Positions 49,842 to 61,881 of a stretch of 64,000 nucleotides of DNA are shown here, one piece after another. Numbering within the stretch: the stretch's first letter is position 1; the number at the start of each line of letters is the position of its first letter. A program made the translations under genes and the position numbers. The stretch comes from Sporobolomyces roseus (lineage: Eukaryota > Basidiomycota > Microbotryomycetes > Sporidiobolales > Sporidiobolaceae), in NCBI GenBank assembly GCA_016617785.1, contig JADILM010000005.1, positions 744,001 through 808,000 of the forward strand, in the 5' to 3' direction. The notes beneath the pieces are model-generated. The model saw nothing but the letters and a program-made list of their open reading frames with translations, was not told the DNA's origin and ran no database searches.

Positions 49842-51624
49842 ATGTCAGAACGCGGTTACGTAGACGCTGCTCCAGGTAGACGAACTGCTGCAGGTGCACT
49901 TTTAGTTGGTGGCTACAACCCTACAAAGCTTTGGGTCGGAGGGTTACCCGATACTGCTACACTCGCAGACTTGGAGGATTGTTTCGGACAGATCGGTCCT
50001 TGTTCTTGCAACATCAAACGTGGTTTCGGATTTGTCGTAAGTTTCGGAAACTCTTTACTCTCTCTCCTCTTTCTCTCAACTTGCTTGGAGTAGTCTCCTC
50101 CCCTCTTCTAAAGGAAGTGCGACTCATAGCTCAGTCGCTTAGCAGCACATCCGAGTTTCACATCGGAACAAAATCCATTTCTTACTTCTTTCCCTTGTTT
50201 CTCACAGGAATACAACGATCCAGCCCATGCAAACGAAGCAGTCGCAAAATACAACGAGGGTCACTTCTTGGGAGCTCAGATCAAGGTCGAACTTTCACTC
50301 GCTCGCGCTCCTTCATCCAGCAAAGGTGGCTCAGAACCTCCAACTCCTTATCCCGATCACGCAGCGAGTCCTATGCCTCCGATCATCGGTGCTCCCAACG
50401 GCGGAGTCAACAACTCTGGATGCTTCGTCTGCGGCTCGCATGATCACTGGGCTCGTGAATGTCCTGACTCAGACAAGATGCCTCAACGAAATCCTCCAGG
50501 ATCTGATCGACCTTCCGATGCTAGGAAACCTATGTGGATCAATGGGTGCGTTCGAACAGTCTCTCTATCTTGTATCGAGGCGACACACCTCTTTTCTACC
50601 CTCTCTCTTTTGATCATCCCCGCTTCATGATCTGACTCTTTCTACTTGTCTACTCCCGCATCCTTACTTCTTCACTACTCTATATAAAGACCTCCTACCG
50701 GGTTCGTGTCGTTTCCTCGCTGGTCTCCGTTCCCTTTCGCTGGCGTCGCAACAGTTCAGTCTGACCTTTTTTTTCTGTTCGTTTGAAAAAACAGTTCGAA
50801 AGGTGGATCCAGTCGAGCTCCTCCCTTGAATCGACCTCTCCCTCCTCGTGGTGGACCTCCTCCTCCTGGTTACCCTCCTCGTTACGACGCACCTCCTTTC
50901 GACAGACCTCCATATCCATCAGCTCCCCGTTATCCCATTCCTCCTGGTCCCAGCTACGGCTCCCGTGCTCCAGATCCATACTACGATAGACCTCCTCCTC
51001 CTAGAGACGCTTACTCGTCATATGGAGCCCCTCCTGCTCCAATTAATGGCTACGCTCCACCGATTCCTTTTGATCGACCTCCATATTCTTCGAACGGCGG
51101 ATCTATTCCTCCTCCTCTCGGCCCACCTCGAGGAGATCCTTACGCAGATCGCTACGGCCCTCCACCTCCCGGTCGCTCTCCTATAGTTCCTCCTCCAGCT
51201 CCTTACGAAAGATCCGTTCCTCTCGATCCTTACTCTCGTTCTGGTCCACTTCCACCTCTCGATGGACCTCCCTCGAGTGCATACGATCCGAGAGAAGAAA
51301 GAGGTCCAAGTGGAAGATATGCTCCCTACCCTTCGAGAGAAGAGAGGGGTAGACCTGAGCCTGTCTACGGGAATCGTTCCCCTCCTCCAAGGTGAGCTAC
51401 ATTCCCACTCTCGACTCTATATTAATCTCACTAATCTCTTGCTGTATAGAATGGAACGTCGTCGCTCATTATCGCCTAGAAGAGGAAACGGTTACTCAGC
51501 TCCACTCCCATCAAACGGCGACTACTACTCGAGTCGTGGACCTCCCCCTCCTGGATCAGGGTACGGTAGACCTGCTTCACCTCCAAGGTATCCCCCTCTC
51601 GATGATCCCTACTCTCGTCGATAA
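49842..51624 (+). CDS. RNA-binding protein with one RRM, a CCHC zinc knuckle and a long Pro/Arg-rich tail
   Basis: SR-like splicing or mRNA protein of the RRM plus zinc-knuckle type (compare SRSF7 and plant RSZ proteins). Residues 28-100: TKLWVGGLPDTATLADLEDC (RNP2), RGFGFVEYNDPAHANEAVAK (RNP1, joined over an intron), then AQIKVELSLAR. The CCHC knuckle is CFVCGSHDHWARECP. The C-terminal 270 residues are dominated by Pro, Tyr, Arg and Ser (PPPGYPPRYDAPPFDRPPYP and many like it), ending YPPLDDPYSRR, with ERRRSLSPRRG as a short RS-like patch. Four exons; the last is about 51451-51624. A third intron of roughly 240 nt (50549-50793) is longer than usual. Confidence 0.88.
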
Positions 51625-52088
51625 TTCTCTCTCTCGCGCTCAAAAATCACTCCTCGATTATACCCCTCTCCCACTCTCTTCTTGTAAATCCCTCTCTTGT
51701 ACATGCAAAACCTCTATCTCTTGCTACCTAGTAATGTCACACGATCAACTTGCTAGATTGTAATCCCCCTCATCTTGATACGAAACTTGGAAATTTACCT
51801 CTTCTTCGCAAACTAAAACCGGAACTTCGCTTGATCCCGTTCTGCTTATTGCGCTCAATGCGAGACGAGAGTTCCTTGGTCGTCCTGCTCGGGAACGGAA
51901 CTTGCGAATCTTTAAACTTGATCTAAATCTGAGCGAATTCAATCTCTCTCACCGTCTCATCACTCGCTTCTGAACTGTCCCACTCCCGGGGCCTCACGAC
52001 AGCTCCTTAAAGATCTCTCAAGCTATTCAAGGAGCCTCATTGTCTCGAACTCGCTGATTCAACTTTCCCCTCCAACTTCCGAAATCTC
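51625..52088. other. Intergenic
   Basis: 3' flank of the RRM gene and promoter of the hydantoinase-B gene. There is no room for, and no sign of, a hydantoinase-A domain. Confidence 0.6.
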
Positions 52089-54948
52089 ATGTCGCCCTCC
52101 TCTCCTTCTTCTCGAGGAGAGACTGCAGGATCTAGCAATGTGCTACAAGGAAAGCCTGATGTGATCTTACTGTCCTTGTTCGCGAATCGGTGAGTCCAAT
52201 CAAGCGAGATTCTGTTGCAATTAATCGGCTCACCTCAGCTCTTACGACAGATTCATGTCTATCGCAGAAGCAATGGGAAGAGCTTTGGAGAAGACGAGTA
52301 TCAGTACCAATATCAAGGTGAGTCGACTATCTCCCAACGTCGCAGAACCCGCTGATTTCAGCCGTCTTTCGCAGGAACGCCTCGATTATAGTTGTGCCCT
52401 GTTTGCACCGAATGGAGACCTGATAGCGAATGCTCCTCATCTGCCAGTACATCTCGGGTCAATGAGCTTCGCTGTACGATACCAGATCAATCTGCTCAAA
52501 GGAGATATACAGTGAGTGCTTTTTTCGCCTCATTTACCTTAGAAAGCTACTGAAGACTGTTGACCGCGTGCAGCCCAGGAGATGTCATCCTGTCGAACCA
52601 CCCAGCCAGCGGTGGATCTCACCTTCCGGATATAACTTGTGGGCCTTTCGACGTTTCTCTTCAAGCGACGAAACACTCATCTCTCGTTTGGCAGCGATCA
52701 CTCCCGTCTTTGACGTCGACAGCAACGAAATCATCTTCTTCACAGCAAGCCGAGGTCATCATGCTGATATCGGAGGTATATCAGCTGGCTCGATGCCTCC
52801 AACCTCGAAAACGATCTTCGAAGAAGGAGCAGCGATCAAATCATTCAAGATCGTCAACAAAGGCAAATATCAACGAGACGAATTACTGAGATACCTCTGT
52901 GACGAACCTGCCAAGTATCCTGGATGTAGCGGAACTAGATGTTTGTCAGACGTCGAATCGGATCTCAAGGCGCAGATCTCTGCGAACAACAAAGGAGCTA
53001 CCCTCATTCGTTCACTCATTCAAGAATACTCCCTCGAAACGGTACAACAATATATGCTCTTCATTCGTGACAAGTAAGGGAACTCCCTCTCCTCCGTTGT
53101 TCCCATCTCTCCCCTTCTACGGTTGTTTCTCGCTCAGTGCCCTCTGTCTCTCCCTCCTGTCGCACTTGTCTCGCCCTTCTCGCTTCTTCTCTATGTATGA
53201 GTATGAGCTGATCATCTTTCGTGCATCTGCTGACAGCGCTGAACTAGCCGTTCGAAACCTCCTCAAACGAGTCGCTCAAAACCAAGGAACCAACAAACTT
53301 CACGCTATTGATCATTTGGACGACGGAACTCCTATAGAGCTCTCGATCACTATCAACGAGAACGAAGGATCTGCCATCTTCGACTTTGCTGGAACTGGTC
53401 CGGAAATCTACGGGTGAATTCTATTCGCGATTTCGTCGGAGAATCGTAAGCTGACGATTTTTGTGATTCAATCAGCAATCTCAACGCTCCTGTCTCTGTC
53501 ACCTGTTAGTATGAATCTCTGTCCTCGTGTCGACTTCGACTGACGATGTTTTGACGAGTAGATTCTGCTATCATCTATTCTCTTCGAGCGATGGTGAACG
53601 AGAGCGTAGGTCCTCGCTCTCCGCTCCGTCGATCATCAAGCTTACTCGCTCGTCCCTCATCTATAGATCCCTCTCAATCAAGGCTGTCTAGTTCCAATCG
53701 ATGTTCGACTACCGAAAGGATCTTGTCTCGATCCTTCAGATTCTGCAGCTGTCGTCGGAGGGTAAGCGATTCACTCGATAACAGTCGCGTAGCTCACGAC
53801 TGACATCTTCTTACGAATCAATTAGAAACGTCTGCACTTCTCAATGCATCACCGGAGTGGTCTTGAAAGCTTTCGATGCGGCAGCCGCTAGTCAAGGTTG
53901 TTGCAATAATCGTCAGCACCCCTCTCTCTCACTCACACTTTTCCTATACTGACAGTACTCGTGCACAGTCACGTTTGGAATGGGAGGTCAGGATGAGAAT
54001 GGAAAGTATACTCCTGGATTCGGTTATTACGAGGTAAGCCTTGAATCTCGATTTCGAATCGAGGATGTTTAGCTGAATCGAAGCTTCTTTGTCCGCAGAC
54101 GATCGCTGGTGGATCAGGAGCGGGTCCTACCTGGCACGGTACGAGTGGTGTTCACACACATGTGAGTCGAACTTCGCGCTTTCCACTCTTAGCCTTTCAT
54201 TACTAACCTTCTCTGTTACTCGTTGATCAGATGACCAACACTCGCGTGAGCCGTAACCGTCAGCTTATCGTCGCAGATACAGTTGCACTGACATTCGACG
54301 TGTTTTTGACAGATCACGGATCCTGAAGTTCTCGAACGCAGATACCCTACTATACTCCACAAGTTCATGTTTCGAGATGGATCTGGAGGGGAAGGAGAGT
54401 ATAACGGAGGAGATGGCGTAGTTAGAGAGATCGAGTTCCTTGAGTGAGTTCGAGAAGATATTAGACTCAAGCGTTACTGCGACTGACTGACAACCTCCCG
54501 AACTTCACAGACCTGTTCAATGCTCTATCCTATCTGAACGACGAGTATTCCGACCTTACGGGCTACATGGAGGAGAGGATGGACAGTCGGGGAGGAACAC
54601 TTGGATCAAACGACCTCGAGCTGCCGACGGAGATCTTCCTCTCGGCGCTCACGAAGACGAAGCTGCATCCCGTCGAGTCTATCTTGGAGGTAAGCTAAAC
54701 CTCTCGCTGCTGAGCCCGAGTGAGAAAGGGGAACAGTTGCTGATCCTCTTCGACGCTAACTCGTAGGTAAAGCTACGGTCAAGATGGGTAAAGGTGATCG
54801 GATCATCATTGAAACACCTGGAGCTGGAGGATGGGGCGACAAAGAAAACGGTGGGAAGAAAGTCGAGGAGGAACAGACTTTGACGGGTCAATTCAAAGGG
54901 TTGATGGGGAGTCTCGCTGAACGAGCGGCTGCTCAGCTCGGGGCGTAG
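52089..54948 (+). CDS. Hydantoinase B / 5-oxoprolinase C-terminal-half protein without the A half
   Basis: 5-oxoprolinase hydrolyses 5-oxoproline to glutamate with ATP; eukaryotic enzymes are about 1300-residue fusions of HyuA and HyuB. Here only HyuB is present: start [20 protein letters not shown], then [112 protein letters not shown] and [13 protein letters not shown]. More than ten exons. [20 protein letters not shown] corresponds to the linker region of the fusion, so the gene may derive from one that lost its first half. All expected B-domain blocks are kept, suggesting it is still made. Confidence 0.88.
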
Positions 54949-55517
54949 GGATTTGGCGAATAAAGAGAGGTCTGAGATGAGCCGGAGATAGGAGAGCTCA
55001 AGGAGAGCTGCTCTTGAGATTGCGAAGGCGGGAGAAGGGAGTGAATTTTTTCGTTGTTTCTTCCCTAACTCGGTTGATATCTGTTGTAAATACGCAGTCA
55101 GTACTATTCATGTAGCTTGAGCGCTTTCAAAGGGAGAGGCAGATTGCGAAGATTCCGAGTTTGTGAGACCTTTCAAAAAGTTTCAACAAGCTCAGTCAGT
55201 GAGAAAGAGTTGGACTTTACACCCAACCGCCTCTCTTCCTTTTCCTAAAGGAACGGCATCAACTTAGTCACCAGTCACAAGCTACTCCGACCTATCTGCA
55301 GACCCGAACAGACAGTCCCTTTCAACTCCCCCCTTCTCCCTCTTTCACCAAACTCTCAACTCCCCTCACACCGCCACCTCTCCCTCCTTAGATCCTTTAC
55401 AGACAGCGCAGTATATACAGAACAGTCTTCTAAGCCACCTACAGATTCCCCCAGTCCAGCTCTATCCCTTCTACCTTCAATTTTAGCTTAAACTTCCTTC
55501 AACTCTTCTCATTCACA
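54949..55517. other. Intergenic
   Basis: 3' flank of the hydantoinase-B gene and the pyrimidine-rich NOG1 leader. No gene seen. Confidence 0.45.
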
Positions 55518-57943
55518 ATGGCTACCATCAAGAAAGCTATCGCTCCCGTTCCGACCGCTCAAGAGGTACGTTTAGATCTAGCTAGGCATGAAGAGAGAGA
55601 GAACGGGAGCTGACCCCAGTTATTCACTTGCCTCGCTTCTTACAGTTCCTCGATGTTATCCTCTCAAAGACTCAGCGCAAAACTCCTACAGTTATCCGTT
55701 CTGGATTCAAAATCTCTCGTATCAGGGCTTTCTGTGAGTTGCGGTTCTCAGAGCGAGATGAGGGAGTTCAAAGCTAACTTTTGAATCGGATGAAACTAGA
55801 CATGCGCAAGGTCAAGTTCACTCAGGCATCATTCGAAGAGAGGTTAGATCAGATCTTGACAGAGTTCCCCATCATGGACGTGAGTTGCTTTCCCTCTTCT
55901 CAAATTCTCGCATCCTTATTCATCTTCTCTCCTTTTTCACAGAATCTCCACCCTTTCCTTTCCTCCCTTCTCAATGTTCTTTACGACAAAAACCACTACA
56001 AGCTCGCTCTCGGACAGTTGAACACCGCTCGACACTTGATCGTTCAAGTTGGAAAAGATTACTGCCGACTCCTCAAATTCGGAGATTCTCTTTACCGATG
56101 CAAACAACTCAAGAAAGCAGCACTCGGTCGAATGGCTACCATCATGCGACGACAGAAGGATCCCCTCGCTTACCTCGAGCAAGTTCGTCAACACATGTCC
56201 CGTCTCCCTTCGATTGATCCCACCACCCGTACTCTCCTCATCTGCGGTTACCCCAACGTCGGAAAGTCCTCATTCGTCAACAAGGTCACCCGTGCCGATG
56301 TCGATGTTCAACCTTACGCTTTCACCACGAAATCCCTCTTCGTTGGTCACATGGATTACAAATACCTCCGATGGCAAGTTATCGATACTCCCGGAGTTCT
56401 CGACCACCCTCTCGAAGAGATGAACACTATCGAGATGCAAAGTATCACCGCTCTCGCTCATTTGAGGAGTTGTGTCATGTACTTCATGGATCTTTCAGAG
56501 CAATGTGGATACACCGTCGAAGCACAAGTGAGTTCAACCTCTCGCGGTTGAATGTCCTCAAGAGAGCTTCACTTAACCGAGTTGGTTTTCACAGTGTCAA
56601 CTCTACCAATCGATCAAACCTCTCTTCGCCAACAAGCCCACTTTCATCGTTATCAACAAGATCGATATCGTTCGACCTGAAGATCTCGATCCCACTCGCA
56701 AAGCGATGCTCGACGCCATTCTCGCTGAAGATTCCGTTTCCCTCCTCGCCCTCTCGTGTGTCTCGGAAGAAGGAGTCATGGACGTCCGAAATGCCGCTTG
56801 CGACGCTCTTCTCGCTCACCGTGTTCAAGCAAAGGAGAAGACGAAGCGTGTCGACAACGTTGCGAACCGAGTACGAGTCGCGGTACCTGTTCCTAGGGAT
56901 GGTGTCAAACGTGAAGCGTTCATTCCTGAAGCGGTCAAGACGAGAAAAGTTTACGACAAGGCGGATCCCGAACGAAGGAGGCTCGAGAAGGATATCGAGG
57001 AGGAGAATGGTGGAGCTGGTGTATTCTCAAGCGATGTCAAGAGTAAGTGAAAGTTCCTCTCAGCTGGAGAAGACACTTGCTGATCCGAACTTCTCACGAA
57101 CAGAGAACTACTTGCTCAAGAACGACGATTGGAAGTACGATGTCATCCCCGAGATTCAAGACGGAAAGAACGTTGCCGATTTCATCGATCCCGATATTCT
57201 CGACAAACTCGAAGAGCTCGAAGCTGAGGAGGAACGTTTGGAGAAAGCCGGATTCTACGATTCAGAATCCGAGGACGATTCGGACGAGGAAGCGATTCGT
57301 ACCGCTGCTTCTACTATCCGGGACAAGAAGGCGATGATCCGTTTGAAGAACATGGACAAACACAAGTTGCAAAACCGACCTATGATTCCTCGACCGGCGC
57401 AAACGAGAACTTTGACGGATATGACGGAGAAGTTGAAGGCTGCTGGTTACGATCCTTCTACTTTGGAGGAGAGGGCTATGTTACTCGCCAAGGCAAAGGG
57501 AATGTTGGGACAGAAGCGAGGTGCGGGAGAAATGGAACTCGATGGAGAAGAAGATGGGGAAGATGCTTGGGGATCAGAAGGTGAGGAGGATGAGTCGATG
57601 GAGGTTGAAGGTGGTGAAGGTGCTGCTACCAAGAAGCGAAGGACTTCTACTTCGATCGTTTCAAAGGGCAAGAGGACACCTGGTACAGATCGACAAGTCG
57701 CTGGTCTCAAGGATGCAGAGGTACGTCTTCACTTCTCTATTCTTTATCAAGCTCCATTCACTGATCTTGTCGTTCGTTGTGCGTTTACAGCAAGCTGCCA
57801 AGGCTGTTCGATTACGTGAATTGGCTCAACGAGAACCTAACCGAATGGCTAAGGCTTCCGAATCTGATCGCATGATTCGTACCAAGATGCCCAAACATCT
57901 CTTCTCTGGAAAGCGAAAGGGTGGAAAGACGAACCGAAGGTAG
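55518..57943 (+). CDS. NOG1: Nucleolar GTP-binding protein 1 (Nog1)
   Basis: Essential GTPase of nuclear pre-60S particles. The start [16 protein letters not shown] joins to [40 protein letters not shown] and [19 protein letters not shown]. GTPase motifs: G1 [11 protein letters not shown]2 [14 protein letters not shown]3 [21 protein letters not shown]4 VINKID, then SCVSEEGV. The NOG C-terminal domain includes [20 protein letters not shown]. The acidic stretch [20 protein letters not shown] and basic end [16 protein letters not shown] are typical of the family. Seven exons, with long coding exons in the middle, as expected for a highly expressed assembly factor. Confidence 0.97.
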
Positions 57944-58217
57944 ACAGTCGTTGCCGTCGTTGTTTAGTGGTGATAGATTCGTCGTTCCCTACCTTCCCTT
58001 TTGTACTCCTTTCGTCGTTCTCTTGCTGGATTTCTCTCGTCCTCTGCTATACTTGTTACTTTTCTCGCTCCACTTCCTTTTTCTGGTGTAACATCAATTC
58101 TTTCGCACTCATCCATCGTCGAGAAAGAGAGAGCGAGATTCGACGACTCGCCCTCGCCCGAAATTTCGAAGAACGCAAGTCCGAAACTTGTTCTCCTCTT
58201 CTCTCCCACTTTCTCAC

Positions 58218-59321
58218 ATGTCGCGACCACCATCACCTAGTACATCAATAGAAGATCCAGAAGCTAGATGGGAGCGTATCCGATCTAGTTGGCTCACTCC
58301 CTCTCCACCTTCAACATCATCTCCAACTTCATCTCATCTGCCTCGTCCCTCTTCAACTCCCTCCTCTCTCACTTCTCCTGGGAATGGATTCAAGAAACCT
58401 CGAGACTCTTTGTTCATGCAGCGAATACGAACGTTGGAACAAATGTTGAGAGCTGCGAATGAGGGAGGAATCAATGGATCAACTCAAAGAGGAAAATGTC
58501 CTGCCGCTGCTGCTACGGTCGATGTACCGCAGTTATTGGAGACTAGTAATGGGAAAGGAAAGGGCAAGATGGATGGAAAGGAGGATCAAATAGAGGAAGA
58601 AGAGTTTGATGGTGGATTCACGATTGGAGGTGAGAAGAAAGGGAATACTCAAGAACTAAAGAAAGTATCAGAGGTACGTCTCTCGCTATACAATCAGCAG
58701 GTTTCTCGAACCAAGCTGATGTGATGAGAGCGGAAAACGTAGGGTATTTTCCTCGCATTCAAACAAGGACGACCTTTGAAAGAATCCCTACCCCTCTCAC
58801 TAGTCACTTCACTACTCTACAGAGGTTGGCTCCTAGACGGTACTATCCCCGCGACCTACTCTCGTTCACTCGCAGAACCTGATCCTCCGATGCCGACTCC
58901 GAGACCTCCAATCATTTCTTCCCTCTTAACCGACGAACTACCCTCCTCCTCCTCTGGCGCACCACTCGCGAGTCCGAACCCACTAGCTGTACTCTCCGAG
59001 ATCAATTCGAATGCAGTGACCCCCCTACCCTCGAGCACGGGAACTGATGAACCTTCTGCTGCAACACCTCTCAACACTCTCACTCCCTCTGAATCACCCT
59101 CTCAATCCCTCAACTCGGTACCTCAGGCTCTGAAAGGAGAGGGGGAGATGTTACCGCCCCCAGTACCAGTATCAGGAGGGAAGAAACCTGGTTTACAACC
59201 TTTGCAAAGTTGTTTGGGCAACGGAGAGGACGAGGACAAAGGAGGATTGAAGTTGGATGTGCTGAGGGGCAGTAGGTGGAGGACTGAGAGGGATGTAGCG
59301 AGTGGTTCGGACGTCATTTGA
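58218..59321 (+). CDS. Hypothetical Pro/Ser-rich protein
   Basis: Not recognised. Two main exons (58218 to about 58674, about 58743 to 59321). The N-terminal half is disordered, with a short conserved-looking helix RDSLFMQRIRTLEQMLRAAN. The second exon opens GIFLAFKQGRPLKESLPLSL followed by VTSLLYRGWLLDGTIPATYS, the only part that looks folded. The rest is Ser/Pro/Thr-rich and ends WRTERDVASGSDVI. No signal peptide, membrane segment or catalytic motif. Confidence 0.6.
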
Positions 59322-59625
59322 AGGAGACTGGTTTTAGGATTAGGAAGTTTATAGATTACAAGGAAGGAGCAAGAGGGAGGTGAAAGGTATATACGAGGTT
59401 CAGGAGGGAAAGTACAAAGGATGGCAATGCATAGGGAGGTGAAGAGGGAGGTAGAGACGGGGGTATACTAGCAAATTTCTTCAAACATTCGCATGCATTT
59501 TTTTTCGTTCTTTTCCATTCCTTCCCTATTCTCCCTTGTAGTGTATTGCTTAGCCTTTTTTGCTCTTTAGTCGTTTACCGTGCTGGTGGTGCAACCTATC
59601 GCAGATCGTTTCCAGTTGTTCAGTA
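59322..59625. other. Convergent intergenic region
   Basis: 3' flanks of the Pro/Ser-rich gene and LSM3. Nothing else seen. Confidence 0.45.
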
Positions 59626-60051
59626 TCATACCGACTGAGTAAAGGAAAGAGAAGAGAAGAGAGATTTACCAAAACTACACCGTCCCCTCTGACGAACAGC
59701 ATTTCACTATTCCTCTTTACCGTCTAGATTCACACATTTTATCAGTCATTCATCCATGGAGAATAGAGAGGACAGGGTAGCTTACCCTGACTACGTTTTG
59801 TTGAGTTTGTTGATCGACATCGACGAGATAAACCGTTTCTTCTACATCACTTAATACCATATTCATATGACCATCATACGCCTATCCACTCTACAGTATT
59901 AGCACACTCACGAGAGAAGGGAGAGAGAAGAGAGAGGACTTGCATGAAGTACACCTCGTAATTCACGGTCTCCTCGAAGTTTGACAAAGATTCGTTCGGA
60001 TAATGAAACGCGTACCAAGTCGAAAGGTTCAGTTACTCCTCCGGTAGCCAT
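59626..60051 (-). CDS. LSM3: U6 snRNA-associated Sm-like protein LSm3
   Basis: Subunit of the LSm2-8 ring on U6 snRNA and the cytoplasmic LSm1-7 decay ring. Four exons on the minus strand, 59944-60051, 59786-59881, 59670-59723 and 59626-59634, sum to 267 nt (88 residues). The Sm1 motif is [20 protein letters not shown] with MNMVLSD, and Sm2 is [11 protein letters not shown]. The start [20 protein letters not shown] matches the family. Intron 1 has donor GCAAGT, a GC-AG intron. The last three codons are uncertain: reading through intron 3 instead would give a longer, non-conserved tail. Each exon is too small to stand out by length, so the gene is easily missed. Confidence 0.93.
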
Positions 60052-60424
60052 TTTGAGAGTTGAGGGGAAAGGAAAGTGAAGTGAAAGAGTGAGAAAGAGT
60101 TGAGCGGTTTCTGCTTCTTACATCAACCTACGAATACGCTTGAAGCACTCATAGGACTCGCATACGGCTAGTAAACATCCCTAGTCACTAGCGAAACAGC
60201 CCGGAGTCGTCCTCACCGATTCTTCGATTCAACTCTCATCCTCATCAATCTCGATCACTTCGACATCCTCCAGTGCCTGCAGTCAAGAAGAGGTGAGTCG
60301 ACCTGACCTATAATTCAGCCGAACACTTGTAGCTGATAAGGATCGATTCGTCACACAGTCTCTCCCTCGACTTTCGCTAAACTTCCCTCGACTCGCTTCA
60401 CTCCCGTCCCCTACCTAGTCTACA
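60052..60424. promoter_or_regulatory. Divergent promoter of LSM3 and the U1-C gene
   Basis: 373 bp between start codons of two small snRNP-protein genes. No motif I can name. Shared control of U6- and U1-associated proteins is plausible. Confidence 0.55.
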
Positions 60425-61584
60425 ATGCGTAAGTGCTCCATTCTTCTCTGAAATCCCGGATCAAGAGTTACGACAGCGAGCGAGGCAAGGAGCTCTATGG
60501 CTGCCTTCGACCCGGATTTGTCGTTTCTCCCCTATTCGATTCGCTGACCTCTTCTTTCCTGGGGCTACAGCTTCACGTTATCTCTGTGACTACTGTGATG
60601 TACGTCTCACTTACTCCTGTCCCACCAAGCAGATCTCAACTGACTTTCTTTCGTTTTTCGCAGGTTTTCCTCACTCATGATTCCGCTTCAGGTAATCTCA
60701 CGATCCGAACGACTTTCCTCACAAGGTGATACTGATGTCGTAATGCTTCGATGTAATTACAGTTCGGAGAGCGCACAACGCAGGTCGTAACCATCTATCC
60801 AACGTTCGAGATTACTATGCCTGTCCGTCCCTTCCCTATCTCTTCCACTCTCCTTCGCACTGACACCTACTCGCTCCCAACAGCTCTAGGAAACGATCGA
60901 GTTCAAGAACTAATTGATCAAATTTGTGCCGCGTACGAACACGGTGGAGGAGGACAAGCGAGGATTCTTCAAATGGGTCCTGATGGATTACCTATGGGAG
61001 CTCCAGTGGGTGCAATCGCGATGGGACAGGGACCACCTCCTACAGGAGGGATGGGAGGAGGAGGAATGCCTCCTATGGGTGGAATGGGTGCACCAAGTAA
61101 GTCATAACTCTCAACTCTCATTCTCTCAAAAAAACGATAGAATAAAGGAAAAGGGAACTGATTGTGAGTGAATTACATTTGTGTAGTGAGATTCGCTGGA
61201 CCTCCTGGAACTCCCGGTGCAAGTTCGGGACCTCCTCCAGGTTATGGATCACCTTCAAATTTCCCAGGTGCTCCTCCTCCTTTAAGATTCGCTCCTTCTG
61301 GTCCAACAGTACCTGCTCCTCCACCAGGTACGTCTTTCATCTTTTCTCACCTTCTCCTACTTCTCCCTTTGTCGTCTCTCTCTCGATGAAACTGATTGTG
61401 AGTGAGTCTTGTTTTAGGTTTCCGACCACCTCCAGGAGCTCCTCAAAGTGGAATGGGATTCCCACCTCCTGGAGTTGCAGCTTCTTCTTCCCCTCCACCG
61501 CCCCCTCCAGCTAGAGGTGAGAGCGGTGCGAAATTGATCAATGGATTAAATCCTGAACGGGCGAGAATGCTTGGAATGATTTAG
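60425..61584 (+). CDS. U1 small nuclear ribonucleoprotein C
   Basis: U1-C stabilises pairing of U1 snRNA with the 5' splice site. Seven exons, 60425-60428, 60571-60599, 60664-60691, 60763-60822, 60884-61096, 61187-61327 and 61418-61584, sum to 642 nt (213 residues). The first coding exon is just ATGC. Spliced, the N-terminus is MPSRYLCDYCDVFLTHDSAS then VRRAHNAGRNHLSNVRDYYA, the U1-type C2H2 zinc finger with both Cys and both His, followed by GNDRVQELIDQICAAYE. The rest is Gly/Pro/Met-rich as in all U1-C proteins and ends LINGLNPERARMLGMI. The donor after exon 4 is GTCCGT, weak but required by the frame. Confidence 0.95.
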
Positions 61585-61881
61585 ATTGAGGAGTGAGGTG
61601 AGTAAGGGAGGGCACGGGAAAAATGTAGTCTGAGGAGATGTGAGGAGATGTGCGCGATTTTGGATTCTTGATGTATTCGTGTAAAGATTCGATCGAAGTG
61701 ACTGAACTTTCTCATTTGGATTCGAGGCAGCTCGATGTGAATAAGGAGAGGAACAAGTGGAGAGATGGTTTGCGATAGCAGATACTGACATAGCAGCGAT
61801 CAACGAGATTGTGAAAACGAATAGATAGTACAACAACAGAACAACTTCTTCGACATCTTCTTGATACCCTCTCAAAGCTCT
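61585..61881. other. Convergent intergenic region
   Basis: 3' flanks of the U1-C and PRELI-type genes; no gene. Confidence 0.45.

Noticed and set aside
52300..54900. Hydantoinase-B gene as a bacterial transfer
   Set aside because: It has more than ten typical short introns and the eukaryotic fusion linker sequence, so it is an old fungal gene.
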